A DNA stretch of 58,939 nucleotides from NCBI GenBank assembly GCA_902778055.1, contig CACYWL010000014.1:1-58939 (forward strand), written 5' to 3'. Made by a program: the position numbers and the translations under genes. This DNA is from an uncultured Eubacteriales bacterium. Lineage in GTDB: Bacteria; Bacillota; Clostridia; Christensenellales; Aristaeellaceae. Below, piece after piece: positions 1 through 8,763 of the stretch; positions within the stretch are counted from its first letter, which is position 1, and every line of letters begins with the position of its first letter. Below the pieces are notes generated by a model. The model had not been told where the DNA came from, did not search any database, and saw only the letters and a program-made list of their open reading frames with translations.

Positions 1-3000
1 ATGCGTCTCTCCGTCGTACACCCAGCTCTTTGTCGAAGACGTGATCACCAGCGCCTTGCTGCTCTGCGTGATTGTCAGCGTGCCCGGTACATACGTGATA
101 TTGTAGTTCGCCGTGACATCCGTCTCGCCGTTCTTTACAACCGCTCCGCTCGCCGTGTTCGCGCTCGATCCGACTTCCGTTTGGCTGCCGGTCACCGTCA
201 CGCTCTCTACCGTGTCCGCTCCCTGCAGACCATCAACTGCTGTATCCTGCCATCCGTCGTCCGTCAGAGCCGTTCCGTCATATTCCTTGCTGTTGCTGTC
301 CGCCGTAATTGTCAGCGGCGCTTTCGTAATCGTCAGCGTGCCTGGATTAAATGTCTTTGTTTCATAGGCATCAGATACATCAACGTCATTTTCATTTTTA
401 ATCGTATAGGTTGTCGCAAAGGTTCCAGTATACGGGCTGCCCGCGACACTAGTACCCTTGGCAGGCGTATAGGTGATGGTCAGCACATCGCCGTTCGCCA
501 GGCCCTCAACAATGTAATCATCAGTATTAATTGTTTCGCCTGTGCCTGTTACAGTGGCAACAAATCCATGTCCGCTCTGTTCTTCGCCGTTGTATGTTTT
601 TTCAATATCTTTGACTGTAACAGTCAGGTTCACCTTGGTAACAGTCAAAGTCCCGAGATTGGCTGTAACCTTATAGTTGCTGGATTTGGTCTCGCCCCAG
701 TCAATAGAGTAAGTGTTGTCACTGCTTCCAACTTCAGTCTGGCTGCCCGTTGCCGTTACCGTAGCGGTCTCGTCATTCACCAAGCCGGTAATAGTCGCTT
801 CTGCATTTGTCAACGGCGCTCCATCATATGGTTTTGTAGCACTGCCTGTCTTTACGGTAATTTCCTTCGGAAGAATCTGCAGGCGGCCTTCTCTGACATA
901 GAGAGAAACGCTGTAGTTGTCATTCTGAGGAAGCATAGCATCTGTCAATCCTACAGTATAGCTATAATCCCCAACATCCGTTTCCGCTGCTACATAGTAG
1001 TGAAGACCAGGAGATGCTTCATCGTATTTGACGTTATCCAGTCGAGTTATTGCAGTCCAGATATCATCCAGATACTCAGATGCATAGCCGGCATGGCTGA
1101 TCATCACATAATCAGATATATTTTCTTTGCTGCTATTAGTGAAGCCTGCCCTGTATTCCTGTCCGGTATACTTATTGTTTGTCCAGCGGTCAGGCTCTAC
1201 GCGTACTGTTACGTTAATTTTGAGCACTTCAAGAGTACCGCTGATGTAACGGATCTTATAGAGGTTCGTCGTGTTGATACCGGTTAATCCGTGGATAACT
1301 GCATCCTTCGGAGTCACAGTAGCGATGCCGGCATTCAGGCGCCCCTGGGGATTATTACTGTCGGCATTGACATATGTATAATCTAAGCTATTCAGAGTAT
1401 GCCCAGGCAGTAGGCCATCAACGTTCACCTGATTGTTCAGTCCTTCAGGTAAAGTTAGTGCTGTGCCGTCATACATCTTGCTTCTGCTGACAGCAGTGAT
1501 GGTAAGTTTCTTCCTATAGAATAGTGTAAAGGTCAGTCCTTCTCCGCTCTCTGCAATGTTCCTTGTAATTTTATAGTCTGTTCCTGCTGCAGTTCCGTTA
1601 TAGCTTGTGCCGATGACTGCCTTGTCAAGCTCCCATCCTTCGATTGGCGTACGGGCCAGCGTAAAGGTTTTACCTACCTTTAGAATCTGCTTATCTTCAT
1701 TAATATCCGGGATTGGATGACCATCCATATCGACGAATTTGACGGTGACTTTAGCATTCTTGTACGGAGAATACTTGAATTCTAATACGTTCTTAGTACT
1801 ATCAGCAGTTAGAACAAGTGTCTTCTGTGCAGCATCCGGATAGAATTCTACGCCGGTCAGTTCAGGATGTGCAGCATACAGTGCATCATAATCTATCGTC
1901 GCTGCCAGCTCAATAACAGACGCGGTATCACCCGGGACATTCTGCTCGTATCTTTCTGTCGCTACAGTAATCTCTTCTCCAGAATGCTCCGCTGGATCCA
2001 GAATATATTTTACTCTGTATTCAGTAGTGTGAGTCTTCTCGCTGTAAACGAATGTCAGTTCATTGCTCTCAATGGTATCCGATAGAGTCAATGTTTGTTT
2101 GGATAACTGCGGACGATATCCCGCTACTGCAACCGCATTTTCGGTTATAACCTGACCTACTGTAAAGTTGGGGTTCGATACGTCCTTGTCCGCCAGTACA
2201 TGGTTTCCGTCTTCATCTACATAATGAACTACATAACTGAGTGTCTTCTTTGTCCATTGTGCATATACCGTTGTATCCTGGGTAATCTGCGTTTTCCAGT
2301 CAAAGAGCTGATCGCCGTCAGCTGCGGTATACCAACCATCAAATGTATAGCCTGCTTTAGTCGGAGTAATCTCCAGTGCTGTAGCCATTTTATACTTTTC
2401 AACTGTCTGGCTGTCAGCAAGCTGAGACGATGGATTCTCCCCGTCTACAAAAGATACTGTAAACGTGGGTGCATTCCATTTCGCATACAGCACAACATTT
2501 GCAGCGGGCATCTTATTGAAAGTATACTGTGCTGTCAAACCTGAGTTTGTATACCATCCACCAAACGTGTAATCGTTATCGACTCCGCACTGTGCAGCTG
2601 TCGGTGTCCAAACATACGGGGATTTATTTATGTTTGCATCGAATTTGATGTCACTAATAGTTTTAAGACTCTTAGATCCATAATAGTAGTCAATCTTAAA
2701 AGTGTCGCGATTATAATAGAAATTATATGTTGTAGTATTTGAAGCTCCTGAATTTCCATGATCATAAGTATATCCACTTATCTCCTTTGCACCCAAATTA
2801 CCGCTAGAAGAAGTGTATGTCTGGCTATAAGTCTGAGATTTTGTATATCCATCATCGTCAGCATTTTGTAACCAGTAATTTACTGTATAAGTTTTCGCTT
2901 GTGTAGTCCATTGAGCATAGTAAGTGATTGTTTCTCCCTCAGATGGAATCATATCTGTTGTCACAATCGTACGTTTTGTTACATAACGTGCAGTACCAGG

Positions 3001-5469
3001 TGCTACCCATCCGTCAAAACCTAGATCATGTCTCTGATAATATCTGTCGTAGTACTTTCCTTTTACGTTAATGGGCCATGTAGACGAAATATCTTGCCCA
3101 AGTTTTACTGTCATAGTATAACTTAGTTCTTCAATCTCTTCGCTTACGTTTTGGTCAGGAAGAGTAGCATATACATAATAATAATTGTTGTAATAATACG
3201 CATGGAACTTGAAAGTGTACTCTTTCAATTTATAGTAAACAAGTAACACAGAAGATCCATCGGCTGCTATAACTACACTGGAATTATTGTTCTTTGCAAT
3301 ATCTGCTACCCACCCATTTCGGTCGATAGAGGGGGCGCTTGAAGCCTGAACTGTAGATCCAACAGTACCTGTCGCGTCTCTTGAATTATCATATACATAT
3401 GATGATTCTGTGCCAGCATCATTATACTTTTCGAACATATATACGATCGTATAATGAACTTTTTCACCATTCCACTTTGCATACAATGTGGTATTTTCAT
3501 TAATCGTTATCTTCGGATCTGCTTTTTTTGTTAGGTGCTCATCTGTGTACCAGCCAGCAAATGTATATCCAGTACGAGTCGGTACAGTGCTGGTAACAGT
3601 GTATTGAGTTTCATAGGGAACCGTAGTGCCAGGTACGTAGCTTCCTCCCCTGGTATCATATGTCACCTGGAAGTTCTTTCTTGTATAATTTACATACAGT
3701 TCCTGACCGGATGCCTGAGTAATTGTCGCACCTTCAGCAAGTTCCAACTCCGCATACGGATATGTCCTGATAGTCGGAGTCACATAGCTGTTTAAAACGC
3801 CTTGTACGTCTTCTTCTCTTTCGATCTCAGTATACCCGTCACCTGTCAGATCCTTCAACTGATACACGAAATCATATACTGCGGTATAGGGAACGTATTT
3901 AAACCTAACAGTACATTTCTTTTCACTGTCGAAATCGCTTTCTTTTACTTCAAGGGTCGGTTGTTCCGGGAAATAAATCGGGCCTCCAGGAACTAAGTTT
4001 GGATCTGTCTTAGTGCTTACAGGCGCTGTAATTATATATGGAAGATTCTTTCCTTCCACTTCTATGACATCGGTATTGAACACAAATTCAGCGTTATTTC
4101 CGTCAATGTAATAATAATCTGCAATAACCGTATACACTTCAACAGAGCGGAAAACAGCCTCAACGGTCATATTGCTGTTAACGACTGTTTCAGCGTTAAC
4201 TTCCGTTTCGGTTCCCTGAATGACCCATTTTTCAAATGCCTTTCCAGCCACGAAAGGATCCTGCGGCATGGTTCCGATTGCTTCACCCGAATTGCGGAAA
4301 TATTGTGAAAGTCTCTCACCTTCCGTTCCGTCATCGTTTTTAACTACAAAGTTTACATAGTAGTTATCTTTGAAGTTGGCCGTGATGGTCATATCCCTGG
4401 TCACCTTAGTACCAGCAGTTACTTCATCGCCTTCTTCATCAGTCCAGTTCTGGAATTCTTTCCCTTCCACCACCGGATCATTGGGCAGAACAAGCACGTC
4501 ATTTATATTATACTTGTCAGACTGATATGTTTCACCGTCCACCACGAATATAACATTAAATACGACTAATTCATATTCGGCCCAAACTGTGGTATTTTCC
4601 TTGATCGCGACACTGTTCGTAAAATTCCTCGTGGAGTCCCCGTCGCTATAAACCCATTTCCCGATACTGCCATTTTTTACGGGCACTGCCGGCATATTAT
4701 TCAGGCAGTAATTCGTGTCAACATCAACTGTTTCAGTAGCAATCAGTTCACGATCGTCTTCGTTTGTGTCATAGAATGATACAGTGAAAACTATCTTTTT
4801 GTAGTCAGGTACGATAACCGTGTCCGCTGTCGGTACAAATGTTTCATCTATGAGAGCACCTGTTACCTTAATCTCAGCGCCTTGGCCACCCTGAACTATT
4901 TCACCGATTGCCCAGTAGGCATTATAATCCTCACGCTCAATAACTGCAGGGAGATCTCCGATAGCCTGTTCCTTTTCGACCTGAACAGTATCATATACCT
5001 CTGCGTCCCTGTTATAGAACGTGACAGTCCAATACTCTGTCTCCGGCTCCGACTCCTGCTGCTCCGGCTCTTCTTCCCCCGTGCGTTCGGCATTGCTGGC
5101 CGGTGCACCACGTCTCTGCGTGGTTTCTGCGCCTGCTACAGGCTCAAATACGGCCGTCAGACTGATGTCCGACTCTACCGGAGTGGAAGGATCAACCGAA
5201 TTGCCGTTGGAATCGATCCACCCGGTAAACCGGTAACCATCCTCCAGGGTCGGCGAAGCAGGAAGGACACTGCTCAGCGGCATTCCCTCAACTACAAGAC
5301 TGCTATACCCCACTTTACCAATCGTCCACGTAACCAGGTACGATTGGACGCCGGAGATTTGCGCTTCCGCGTCCGTGGATGTTAACCCTCCGTTCGCCGC
5401 AAATGCGGAAACCGGGAGCATCTGGAATACCATCACCAGAGAGAGAAGAAGTGCTAACGCTTTCTTCAT
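1..5469 (-). CDS. Giant secreted repeat protein (InlB B-repeats, MucBP-like and MBG-like modules), C-terminus outside window
   Basis: The frame stays open from an ATG at 5469 to the left edge (about 1,823 codons), so the C-terminus and any cell-wall anchor are not visible. The start has a GGAGGA ribosome site and encodes a signal peptide, MKKALALLLSLVMVFQ, ending near VSAFA-A. Many modules of the Listeria-Bacteroides (InlB B) repeat type follow, recognisable by G-Y-T-F-x-G-W-Y-T and L-Y-A-K-W, for example near residues 633-665, 816-850, 966-1000 and 1036-1065. A MucBP-like module (YVVHYVDEDGNHVLADKDV) lies near residue 1080. From about residue 1325 the protein changes to MBG-like modules with YDGTALT and NYxxxYxxGTLTIT motifs. 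These families occur in adhesins and surface proteins of gut Bacillota. The adhesive role is inferred. GC content is lower than in the genes to the right. Confidence 0.85.
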   Translation of the reverse strand, partial: MKKALALLLSLVMVFQMLPVSAFAANGGLTSTDAEAQISGVQSYLVTWTIGKVGYSSLVVEGMPLSSVLPASPTLEDGYRFTGWIDSNGNSVDPSTPVESDISLTAVFEPVAGAETTQRRGAPASNAERTGEEEPEQQESEPETEYWTVTFYNRDAEVYDTVQVEKEQAIGDLPAVIEREDYNAYWAIGEIVQGGQGAEIKVTGALIDETFVPTADTVIVPDYKKIVFTVSFYDTNEDDRELIATETVDVDTNYCLNNMPAVPVKNGSIGKWVYSDGDSTRNFTNSVAIKENTTVWAEYELVVFNVIFVVDGETYQSDKYNINDVLVLPNDPVVEGKEFQNWTDEEGDEVTAGTKVTRDMTITANFKDNYYVNFVVKNDDGTEGERLSQYFRNSGEAIGTMPQDPFVAGKAFEKWVIQGTETEVNAETVVNSNMTVEAVFRSVEVYTVIADYYYIDGNNAEFVFNTDVIEVEGKNLPYIITAPVSTKTDPNLVPGGPIYFPEQPTLEVKESDFDSEKKCTVRFKYVPYTAVYDFVYQLKDLTGDGYTEIEREEDVQGVLNSYVTPTIRTYPYAELELAEGATITQASGQELYVNYTRKNFQVTYDTRGGSYVPGTTVPYETQYTVTSTVPTRTGYTFAGWYTDEHLTKKADPKITINENTTLYAKWNGEKVHYTIVYMFEKYNDAGTESSYVYDNSRDATGTVGSTVQASSAPSIDRNGWVADIAKNNNSSVVIAADGSSVLLVYYKLKEYTFKFHAYYYNNYYYVYATLPDQNVSEEIEELSYTMTVKLGQDISSTWPINVKGKYYDRYYQRHDLGFDGWVAPGTARYVTKRTIVTTDMIPSEGETITYYAQWTTQAKTYTVNYWLQNADDDGYTKSQTYSQTYTSSSGNLGAKEISGYTYDHGNSGASNTTTYNFYYNRDTFKIDYYYGSKSLKTISDIKFDANINKSPYVWTPTAAQCGVDNDYTFGGWYTNSGLTAQYTFNKMPAANVVLYAKWNAPTFTVSFVDGENPSSQLADSQTVEKYKMATALEITPTKAGYTFDGWYTAADGDQLFDWKTQITQDTTVYAQWTKKTLSYVVHYVDEDGNHVLADKDVSNPNFTVGQVITENAVAVAGYRPQLSKQTLTLSDTIESNELTFVYSEKTHTTEYRVKYILDPAEHSGEEITVATERYEQNVPGDTASVIELAATIDYDALYAAHPELTGVEFYPDAAQKTLVLTADSTKNVLEFKYSPYKNAKVTVKFVDMDGHPIPDINEDKQILKVGKTFTLARTPIEGWELDKAVIGTSYNGTAAGTDYKITRNIAESGEGLTFTLFYRKKLTITAVSRSKMYDGTALTLPEGLNNQVNVDGLLPGHTLNSLDYTYVNADSNNPQGRLNAGIATVTPKDAVIHGLTGINTTNLYKIRYISGTLEVLKINVTVRVEPDRWTNNKYTGQEYRAGFTNSSKENISDYVMISHAGYASEYLDDIWTAITRLDNVKYDEASPGLHYYVAAETDVGDYSYTVGLTDAMLPQNDNYSVSLYVREGRLQILPKEITVKTGSATKPYDGAPLTNAEATITGLVNDETATVTATGSQTEVGSSDNTYSIDWGETKSSNYKVTANLGTLTVTKVNLTVTVKDIEKTYNGEEQSGHGFVATVTGTGETINTDDYIVEGLANGDVLTITYTPAKGTSVAGSPYTGTFATTYTIKNENDVDVSDAYETKTFNPGTLTITKAPLTITADSNSKEYDGTALTDDGWQDTAVDGLQGADTVESVTVTGSQTEVGSSANTASGAVVKNGETDVTANYNITYVPGTLTITQSSKALVITSSTKSWVYDGETH

Positions 5470-5546
5470 GGATCATTCCTCCTGATCATCTGAGGGAGCC
5501 GGGGCCCGGGAATGGTTCCTTCGCGGGCTTTATAAGCATCCAAACT

Positions 5547-5571
5547 CCTGCGGGGGCTGCCCGCAGGAGAA
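5547..5571. terminator. GC-rich hairpin between two secreted-protein genes
   Basis: Inverted repeat with arms CTCCTGCGGG and CCCGCAGGAG around GGCTG, between the stop of the acidic SH3 protein and the start of the giant surface protein. The T tract on the minus strand is short, so termination may be weak and some readthrough into the surface-protein gene is possible. Confidence 0.4.
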
Positions 5572-5585
5572 AAGGTAAAAATCGA

Positions 5586-6983
5586 TTAACGGGAGAGTAC
5601 GGTCAGCGTATAGTCCCAGCTTAAGGTCTCGGTCGTCGCGGGGAAGGCGTAGATCGGTCCGTTTTCTCCGGGGATCACTTCAAATCCGTTTCCTTTGTCC
5701 ACTTTCCAGATATACACGATCTCGGAGCTGTTTTCAAAACCGATCAGTTCACTCATCAGGTAAACCATTTCCCCTTCCTGCATGGTCTTTCTGCGGGTAG
5801 AGGTGATTCTGACGATCTTATTGGGGTCTGTATGAACAGGTTCCTCTTCCGGCTGAACCTCTTCGGCTGCTTCTCCGCCTTCGGGCTGCTCCGCAGCTTC
5901 CCCGGCCGGTTCGGTTTCTTCCGATCCAGACTCCGGTATGGTCTCGTCGACTGCATCTTCCGCTTTGGTTTCTTCCGCGGGTTCGTTCTCTTCGGCCGCA
6001 GCGTTTTCTTCTGCGGGGCTGGTCTCTTCGACCACTGTGTTTTCCTCCGCAGGCCTGGTCTCCTCGACCGGAGTCTGTTCCTCCGCAGGCTCAGTTTCTG
6101 CGGCCGGTTCGCTTCCGCTCTCGGGAAGGACTTCCTCCGTTCCCTCAGAGGCGGCCGGAACTGCTTCAGGGGCGGTCTCCTTGTCCGCTTCCTTTGCGGG
6201 CTCCGTCTTCGCCGGAGCCGTTCCCTGCTCCCAGCGGACATTCAGCACGGAAACAAAGCCGGCATTGTCTGCCAGAATGAGCCACTCGCCGATTTCACCC
6301 GCGATCAGAAGCTCGGTGCCGTCCTCCGCCTGATAAAGGACTTCGCTTTTCTCATCCGGTTCCGCGTGGATATCCACGGTTCCGTTGGCATAGGCGGAAA
6401 GGATCGTATCGAAAAGCACAGCTTCGGGCGCTCCCGGAACAGCCGGCTCCTCGACGGGAGTCGTGTCTTCCACAACTTCTTCCACGATCTCCGGCTCTTC
6501 CTCAATGATCTCGGGCTCCGGATCCTCTGCGGGTTCTTCCGCGGGAACATCCAGCTCCTCCGGAATCACTTCAGGTTCCGGTTCGGCTTCCGGCTCCTCC
6601 TCAGAAGCGGGCTCCGTTACGGGAGCGGGCTCCTGAACAGGCTCCTCGACCACTTCCGGCTCCTCCTCGATTTCGGGCTCGGCTTCTTCCACGACTTCGG
6701 GTTCGGCTTCCTCCACGACTTCGGGTTCGGCTTCCTCCACAACCTCGGGTTCCGCCTCTTCCACGACTTCGGGTTCGGCCTCCTCCACGACTTCGGGTTC
6801 GGCTTCCGTCACGTCCCACTCTTCCTCAGGGGGCTCCATTTCGAAAGACTGCTCAAGCGCCATTTCAATGTCCTGAATGACGGAATTCATATCCGAATCG
6901 TGCGAAGCCAGCGCGGGAAGGGTGCACACGATCATCGCCAGCACGCAGGCCATAGCTACCCACTTTTTCCAGGTGTTCTTCAT
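5586..6983 (-). CDS. Secreted acidic repeat protein with bacterial SH3 domain
   Basis: 465 residues from the ATG at 6983, chosen because GGAGG lies 8 nt upstream and a signal peptide (MKNTWKKWVAMACVLAMIVC, then LPALA) begins there. An in-frame start 11 codons upstream lacks both. Residues about 45-190 are extremely Glu/Pro/Val rich and include at least five tandem copies of an eight-residue EAEPEVVE unit. A bacterial SH3-like module follows (YANGTVDIHAEPDEKSEVLY ... EWLILADNAGFVSVLNV). A second acidic linker (PAEENTVVEE-type) leads to a C-terminal module of about 75 residues that looks Ig-like or fibronectin-like. SH3 modules often bind peptidoglycan, so a wall-associated spacer protein is likely. 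It is transcribed toward the giant surface protein. Confidence 0.8.
   Translation of the reverse strand: MKNTWKKWVAMACVLAMIVCTLPALASHDSDMNSVIQDIEMALEQSFEMEPPEEEWDVTEAEPEVVEEAEPEVVEEAEPEVVEEAEPEVVEEAEPEVVEEAEPEIEEEPEVVEEPVQEPAPVTEPASEEEPEAEPEPEVIPEELDVPAEEPAEDPEPEIIEEEPEIVEEVVEDTTPVEEPAVPGAPEAVLFDTILSAYANGTVDIHAEPDEKSEVLYQAEDGTELLIAGEIGEWLILADNAGFVSVLNVRWEQGTAPAKTEPAKEADKETAPEAVPAASEGTEEVLPESGSEPAAETEPAEEQTPVEETRPAEENTVVEETSPAEENAAAEENEPAEETKAEDAVDETIPESGSEETEPAGEAAEQPEGGEAAEEVQPEEEPVHTDPNKIVRITSTRRKTMQEGEMVYLMSELIGFENSSEIVYIWKVDKGNGFEVIPGENGPIYAFPATTETLSWDYTLTVLSR
6640..6810 (-). repeat. 24-nt tandem repeats encoding EAEPEVVE
   Basis: On the plus strand the unit reads approximately CGGCTTCCTCCACGACTTCGGGTT and is repeated with small synonymous changes. 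It encodes the eight-residue acidic repeat of the secreted SH3 protein. Copy number is a plausible site of strain variation. Confidence 0.7.
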
Positions 6984-7180
6984 TCGTATTCCTCCAGTAC
7001 CGGTATGCCCGCGCATACCAATTTGTCATTTGGTCAGCTCAAACTCACAGTCGCGGCAGAAACTGCATCTTTCCCGTGATGCGTTTTTATTTCCGCAGCT
7101 GGTCGAAATGTCTGTTGCCTCAGCTCCGGAAGCGTCTAAATCCCTGCGTTATGCGGTTTTCAGGCGTTGATCCGGCCGTG

Positions 7181-7198
7181 GTGAAGGTTAGACTTCAC
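7181..7198 (-). other. Small hairpin at the start of a long 5' leader
   Basis: Inverted repeat GTGAAG / CTTCAC around GTTAGA, immediately downstream of the -10 element at 7208-7213. The predicted transcript has about 215 nt of leader before the ATG at 6983. I recognise no known riboswitch core in that leader. Confidence 0.3.
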
Positions 7199-7207
7199 CA
7201 CATTGTA

Positions 7208-7236
7208 ACTATATTATGTTTTAGCTTGCATGTCAA
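7208..7236 (-). promoter_or_regulatory. Sigma-A promoter of the acidic SH3 gene
   Basis: On the minus strand TTGACA (7231-7236), a 17-nt spacer and TATAGT (7208-7213). This is a near-consensus vegetative promoter oriented toward the acidic SH3 gene. The region 7237-7464, between it and the divergent thi promoter, shows no convincing gene. Confidence 0.75.
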
Positions 7237-7464
7237 TCATTTTTTTGAATCGTTTTAATCAAACAGATTGATTTGAGAACAGCCCAAAAGCTTTATTTTG
7301 TGGGCATCCGCAGGCGAAACCACAAGGATTTGCAAAAAATGAGGAGTACCGGGGACGGCTGATTTGCTCTTTTTCATGCGAAAAGTGTTCCAGATTGTCA
7401 CGCCTCCTTTTCCGTGCAGCCGCCAAAAAAAAGTTCCTGTGCATGTAAACCGGCTTCGTTTCCC

Positions 7465-7493
7465 TTGACAAGGGAGGGAAACCTGATTATGAT
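7465..7493 (+). promoter_or_regulatory. Sigma-A promoter of the thiamine operon
   Basis: TTGACA (7465-7470), a 17-nt spacer and TATGAT (7488-7493). The predicted start point is just before the TPP riboswitch. Confidence 0.8.
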
Positions 7494-7497
7494 GGGG

Positions 7498-7586
7498 ATC
7501 GCTAGGGGAGCTTTGGCTGAGATGGTAAGAAATTACTGACCCTCATCACCTGATCCGGGTAGTGCCGGCGTAGGGAAGCGAGAAGA
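7498..7586 (+). ncRNA. TPP riboswitch (THI element)
   Basis: The conserved CTGAGA segment (7517-7522) and the THI-box core ACCTGATCCGGGTAGTGCCG (7548-7567), followed by GCGTAGGGA, are present in the canonical order. An intrinsic terminator follows at 7610-7631, so the switch most likely works by transcription termination when thiamine pyrophosphate is bound. All five downstream genes concern thiamine. Confidence 0.95.
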
Positions 7587-7609
7587 AAGCCAGTATCTGT
7601 TTCTGATGA

Positions 7610-7631
7610 CCCCCCCTTGCGGGGGTTTTTT
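7610..7631 (+). terminator. Riboswitch-controlled terminator
   Basis: A run of seven C, the loop TTGC, five G, then six T. This is the expression platform of the TPP riboswitch and lies just upstream of the first gene. Confidence 0.85.
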
Positions 7632-7683
7632 CTTTCCCGGTTGAAGGAGCTCCGGCGCAATGATGGAAAGGAGAAAGAAAAAA

Positions 7684-7980
7684 ATGGAAGCAAGCGTAGC
7701 AATTCAGTCCCTGCCTGGGGTGCAGGATGACGAGGAACTCTGCCGGATCGTGGACGAGGTGATCGCCTACATCGCCGGCACGGGGTACAACTACTTCGTC
7801 GGTCCCTTTGAGACGACGATCGAGGGCCCCTATGACGAGCTGATGGACATCGTCAAGGAATGCCAGCACATCGCCATTCGCGCGGGCGCTCCGTCCGTGG
7901 CCGCCTACATCAAGGTTTCCTACAAGCCCGAAGGCGAGGTTCTCTCCATTGAAAAGAAAATCGGAAAATATCAGGGATAA
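7684..7980 (+). CDS. Thiamine-binding protein, MTH1187/YkoF-like family
   Basis: 98 residues. The ATG at 7684 is preferred because AAAGGAG lies about 10 nt upstream; ATG codons at 7660 and 7663 would add a Lys/Arg-rich tail without a better ribosome site. The protein matches the small ferredoxin-fold family COG0011 (MTH1187/YkoF), seen in VAIQSLPG, the GPFETTIEG segment and IRAGAPSVAAYIKVSYK. Members form tetramers and bind thiamine or its pyrimidine moiety in the cytoplasm. As first gene behind the TPP riboswitch it probably buffers or hands over the imported ligand. Its 3' end overlaps the permease gene by 32 nt, suggesting coupled translation. Confidence 0.88.
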   Translation: MEASVAIQSLPGVQDDEELCRIVDEVIAYIAGTGYNYFVGPFETTIEGPYDELMDIVKECQHIAIRAGAPSVAAYIKVSYKPEGEVLSIEKKIGKYQG

Positions 7981-8731
7981 GCTGCTGCCCGCCGGCACGT
8001 TCTGCCTGATTCTTCTGATCTGGTGGGGCCTGTCCGCGGTGAAGCTGATTCCGAACTACATGCTGCCCTCCCCGCTAGACGTGGGGAAGGCCTTCGTCTC
8101 CGACTTCCCGAATCTCATGCGGCACGCGCTGATCTCCCTGGAGGAGGCGGCCGCGGGTCTGGCGATCGGGACGCTGCTGGCCTTTGGGCTGGCCTTCCTG
8201 ATGGATCGCTTTCTGACGCTGGAGAAGGCGGTTTTTCCGCTGCTGGTCGTCACGCAGACGATTCCGACGATCGCCATCGCCCCCCTGCTCGTGCTGTGGA
8301 TGGGCTTCGGGCTGGAGCCGAAGATCGTGCTGGTGGTCATCACGACGTTCTTCCCCATCGCGGTCGGGCTGCTGGACGGCTTCAAGAGCGTGGATCCCGA
8401 TGCCGTCGCGCTGCTCCGGTCCATGAACGCGACCCGGTGGCAGATTTTCCGCCATGTCAAGTTTCCCGCCTCCCTGCCCTTCTTCTTTTCCGGGCTGCGG
8501 ATTTCCGCCTCCTACGCGGTCGTGGGCGCGGTCATCTCCGAGTGGCTGGGCGGGTTTGAGGGGCTGGGCGTCTACATGACCCGGGTCCGGAAGGCCTATG
8601 CCTTTGACAAAATGTTCGCGGTAATCCTCCTGGTGACGGCGGTGAGCCTCCTGTTGATGAAGGGGGTCAGCCTCCTGCGGGATGCCTGCACCCCCTGGAT
8701 GCGGCGTGAAAAGCTGCAGAATCAGGAATGA
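7949..8731 (+). CDS. thiX: ABC transporter permease for thiamine or its pyrimidine precursor
   Basis: 260 residues from a TTG start, supported by GCGAGG 8 nt upstream; no in-frame ATG lies near the N-terminus. About six membrane segments are visible, beginning with LLPAGTFCLILLIWWGLSAV. The binding-protein-dependent permease loop (EAA-like, LRSMNATRWQIFRHVKFPASLPFFFSGLRI) contacts the ATPase. The sequence resembles the SsuC/TauC/ThiX class. The riboswitch, the NMT1-type binding protein and the thiamine kinase indicate thiamine or HMP-type pyrimidine import. The exact substrate cannot be decided from sequence. Confidence 0.85.
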   Translation: MKRKSENIRDKLLPAGTFCLILLIWWGLSAVKLIPNYMLPSPLDVGKAFVSDFPNLMRHALISLEEAAAGLAIGTLLAFGLAFLMDRFLTLEKAVFPLLVVTQTIPTIAIAPLLVLWMGFGLEPKIVLVVITTFFPIAVGLLDGFKSVDPDAVALLRSMNATRWQIFRHVKFPASLPFFFSGLRISASYAVVGAVISEWLGGFEGLGVYMTRVRKAYAFDKMFAVILLVTAVSLLLMKGVSLLRDACTPWMRREKLQNQE

Positions 8732-8763
8732 CTGAAAAAATGAAAGAAAGAAGGAAAAATAAT

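Noticed and set aside
1..1287. A 428-codon open frame on the plus strand at the left edge
   Set aside because: Antisense to the surface protein, whose minus-strand frame has InlB and MBG-like repeats and a signal peptide.
7017..7464. Short frames on both strands between the divergent promoters
   Set aside because: No ribosome sites with suitable spacing, no recognisable motifs, and they overlap leader and promoter sequences.
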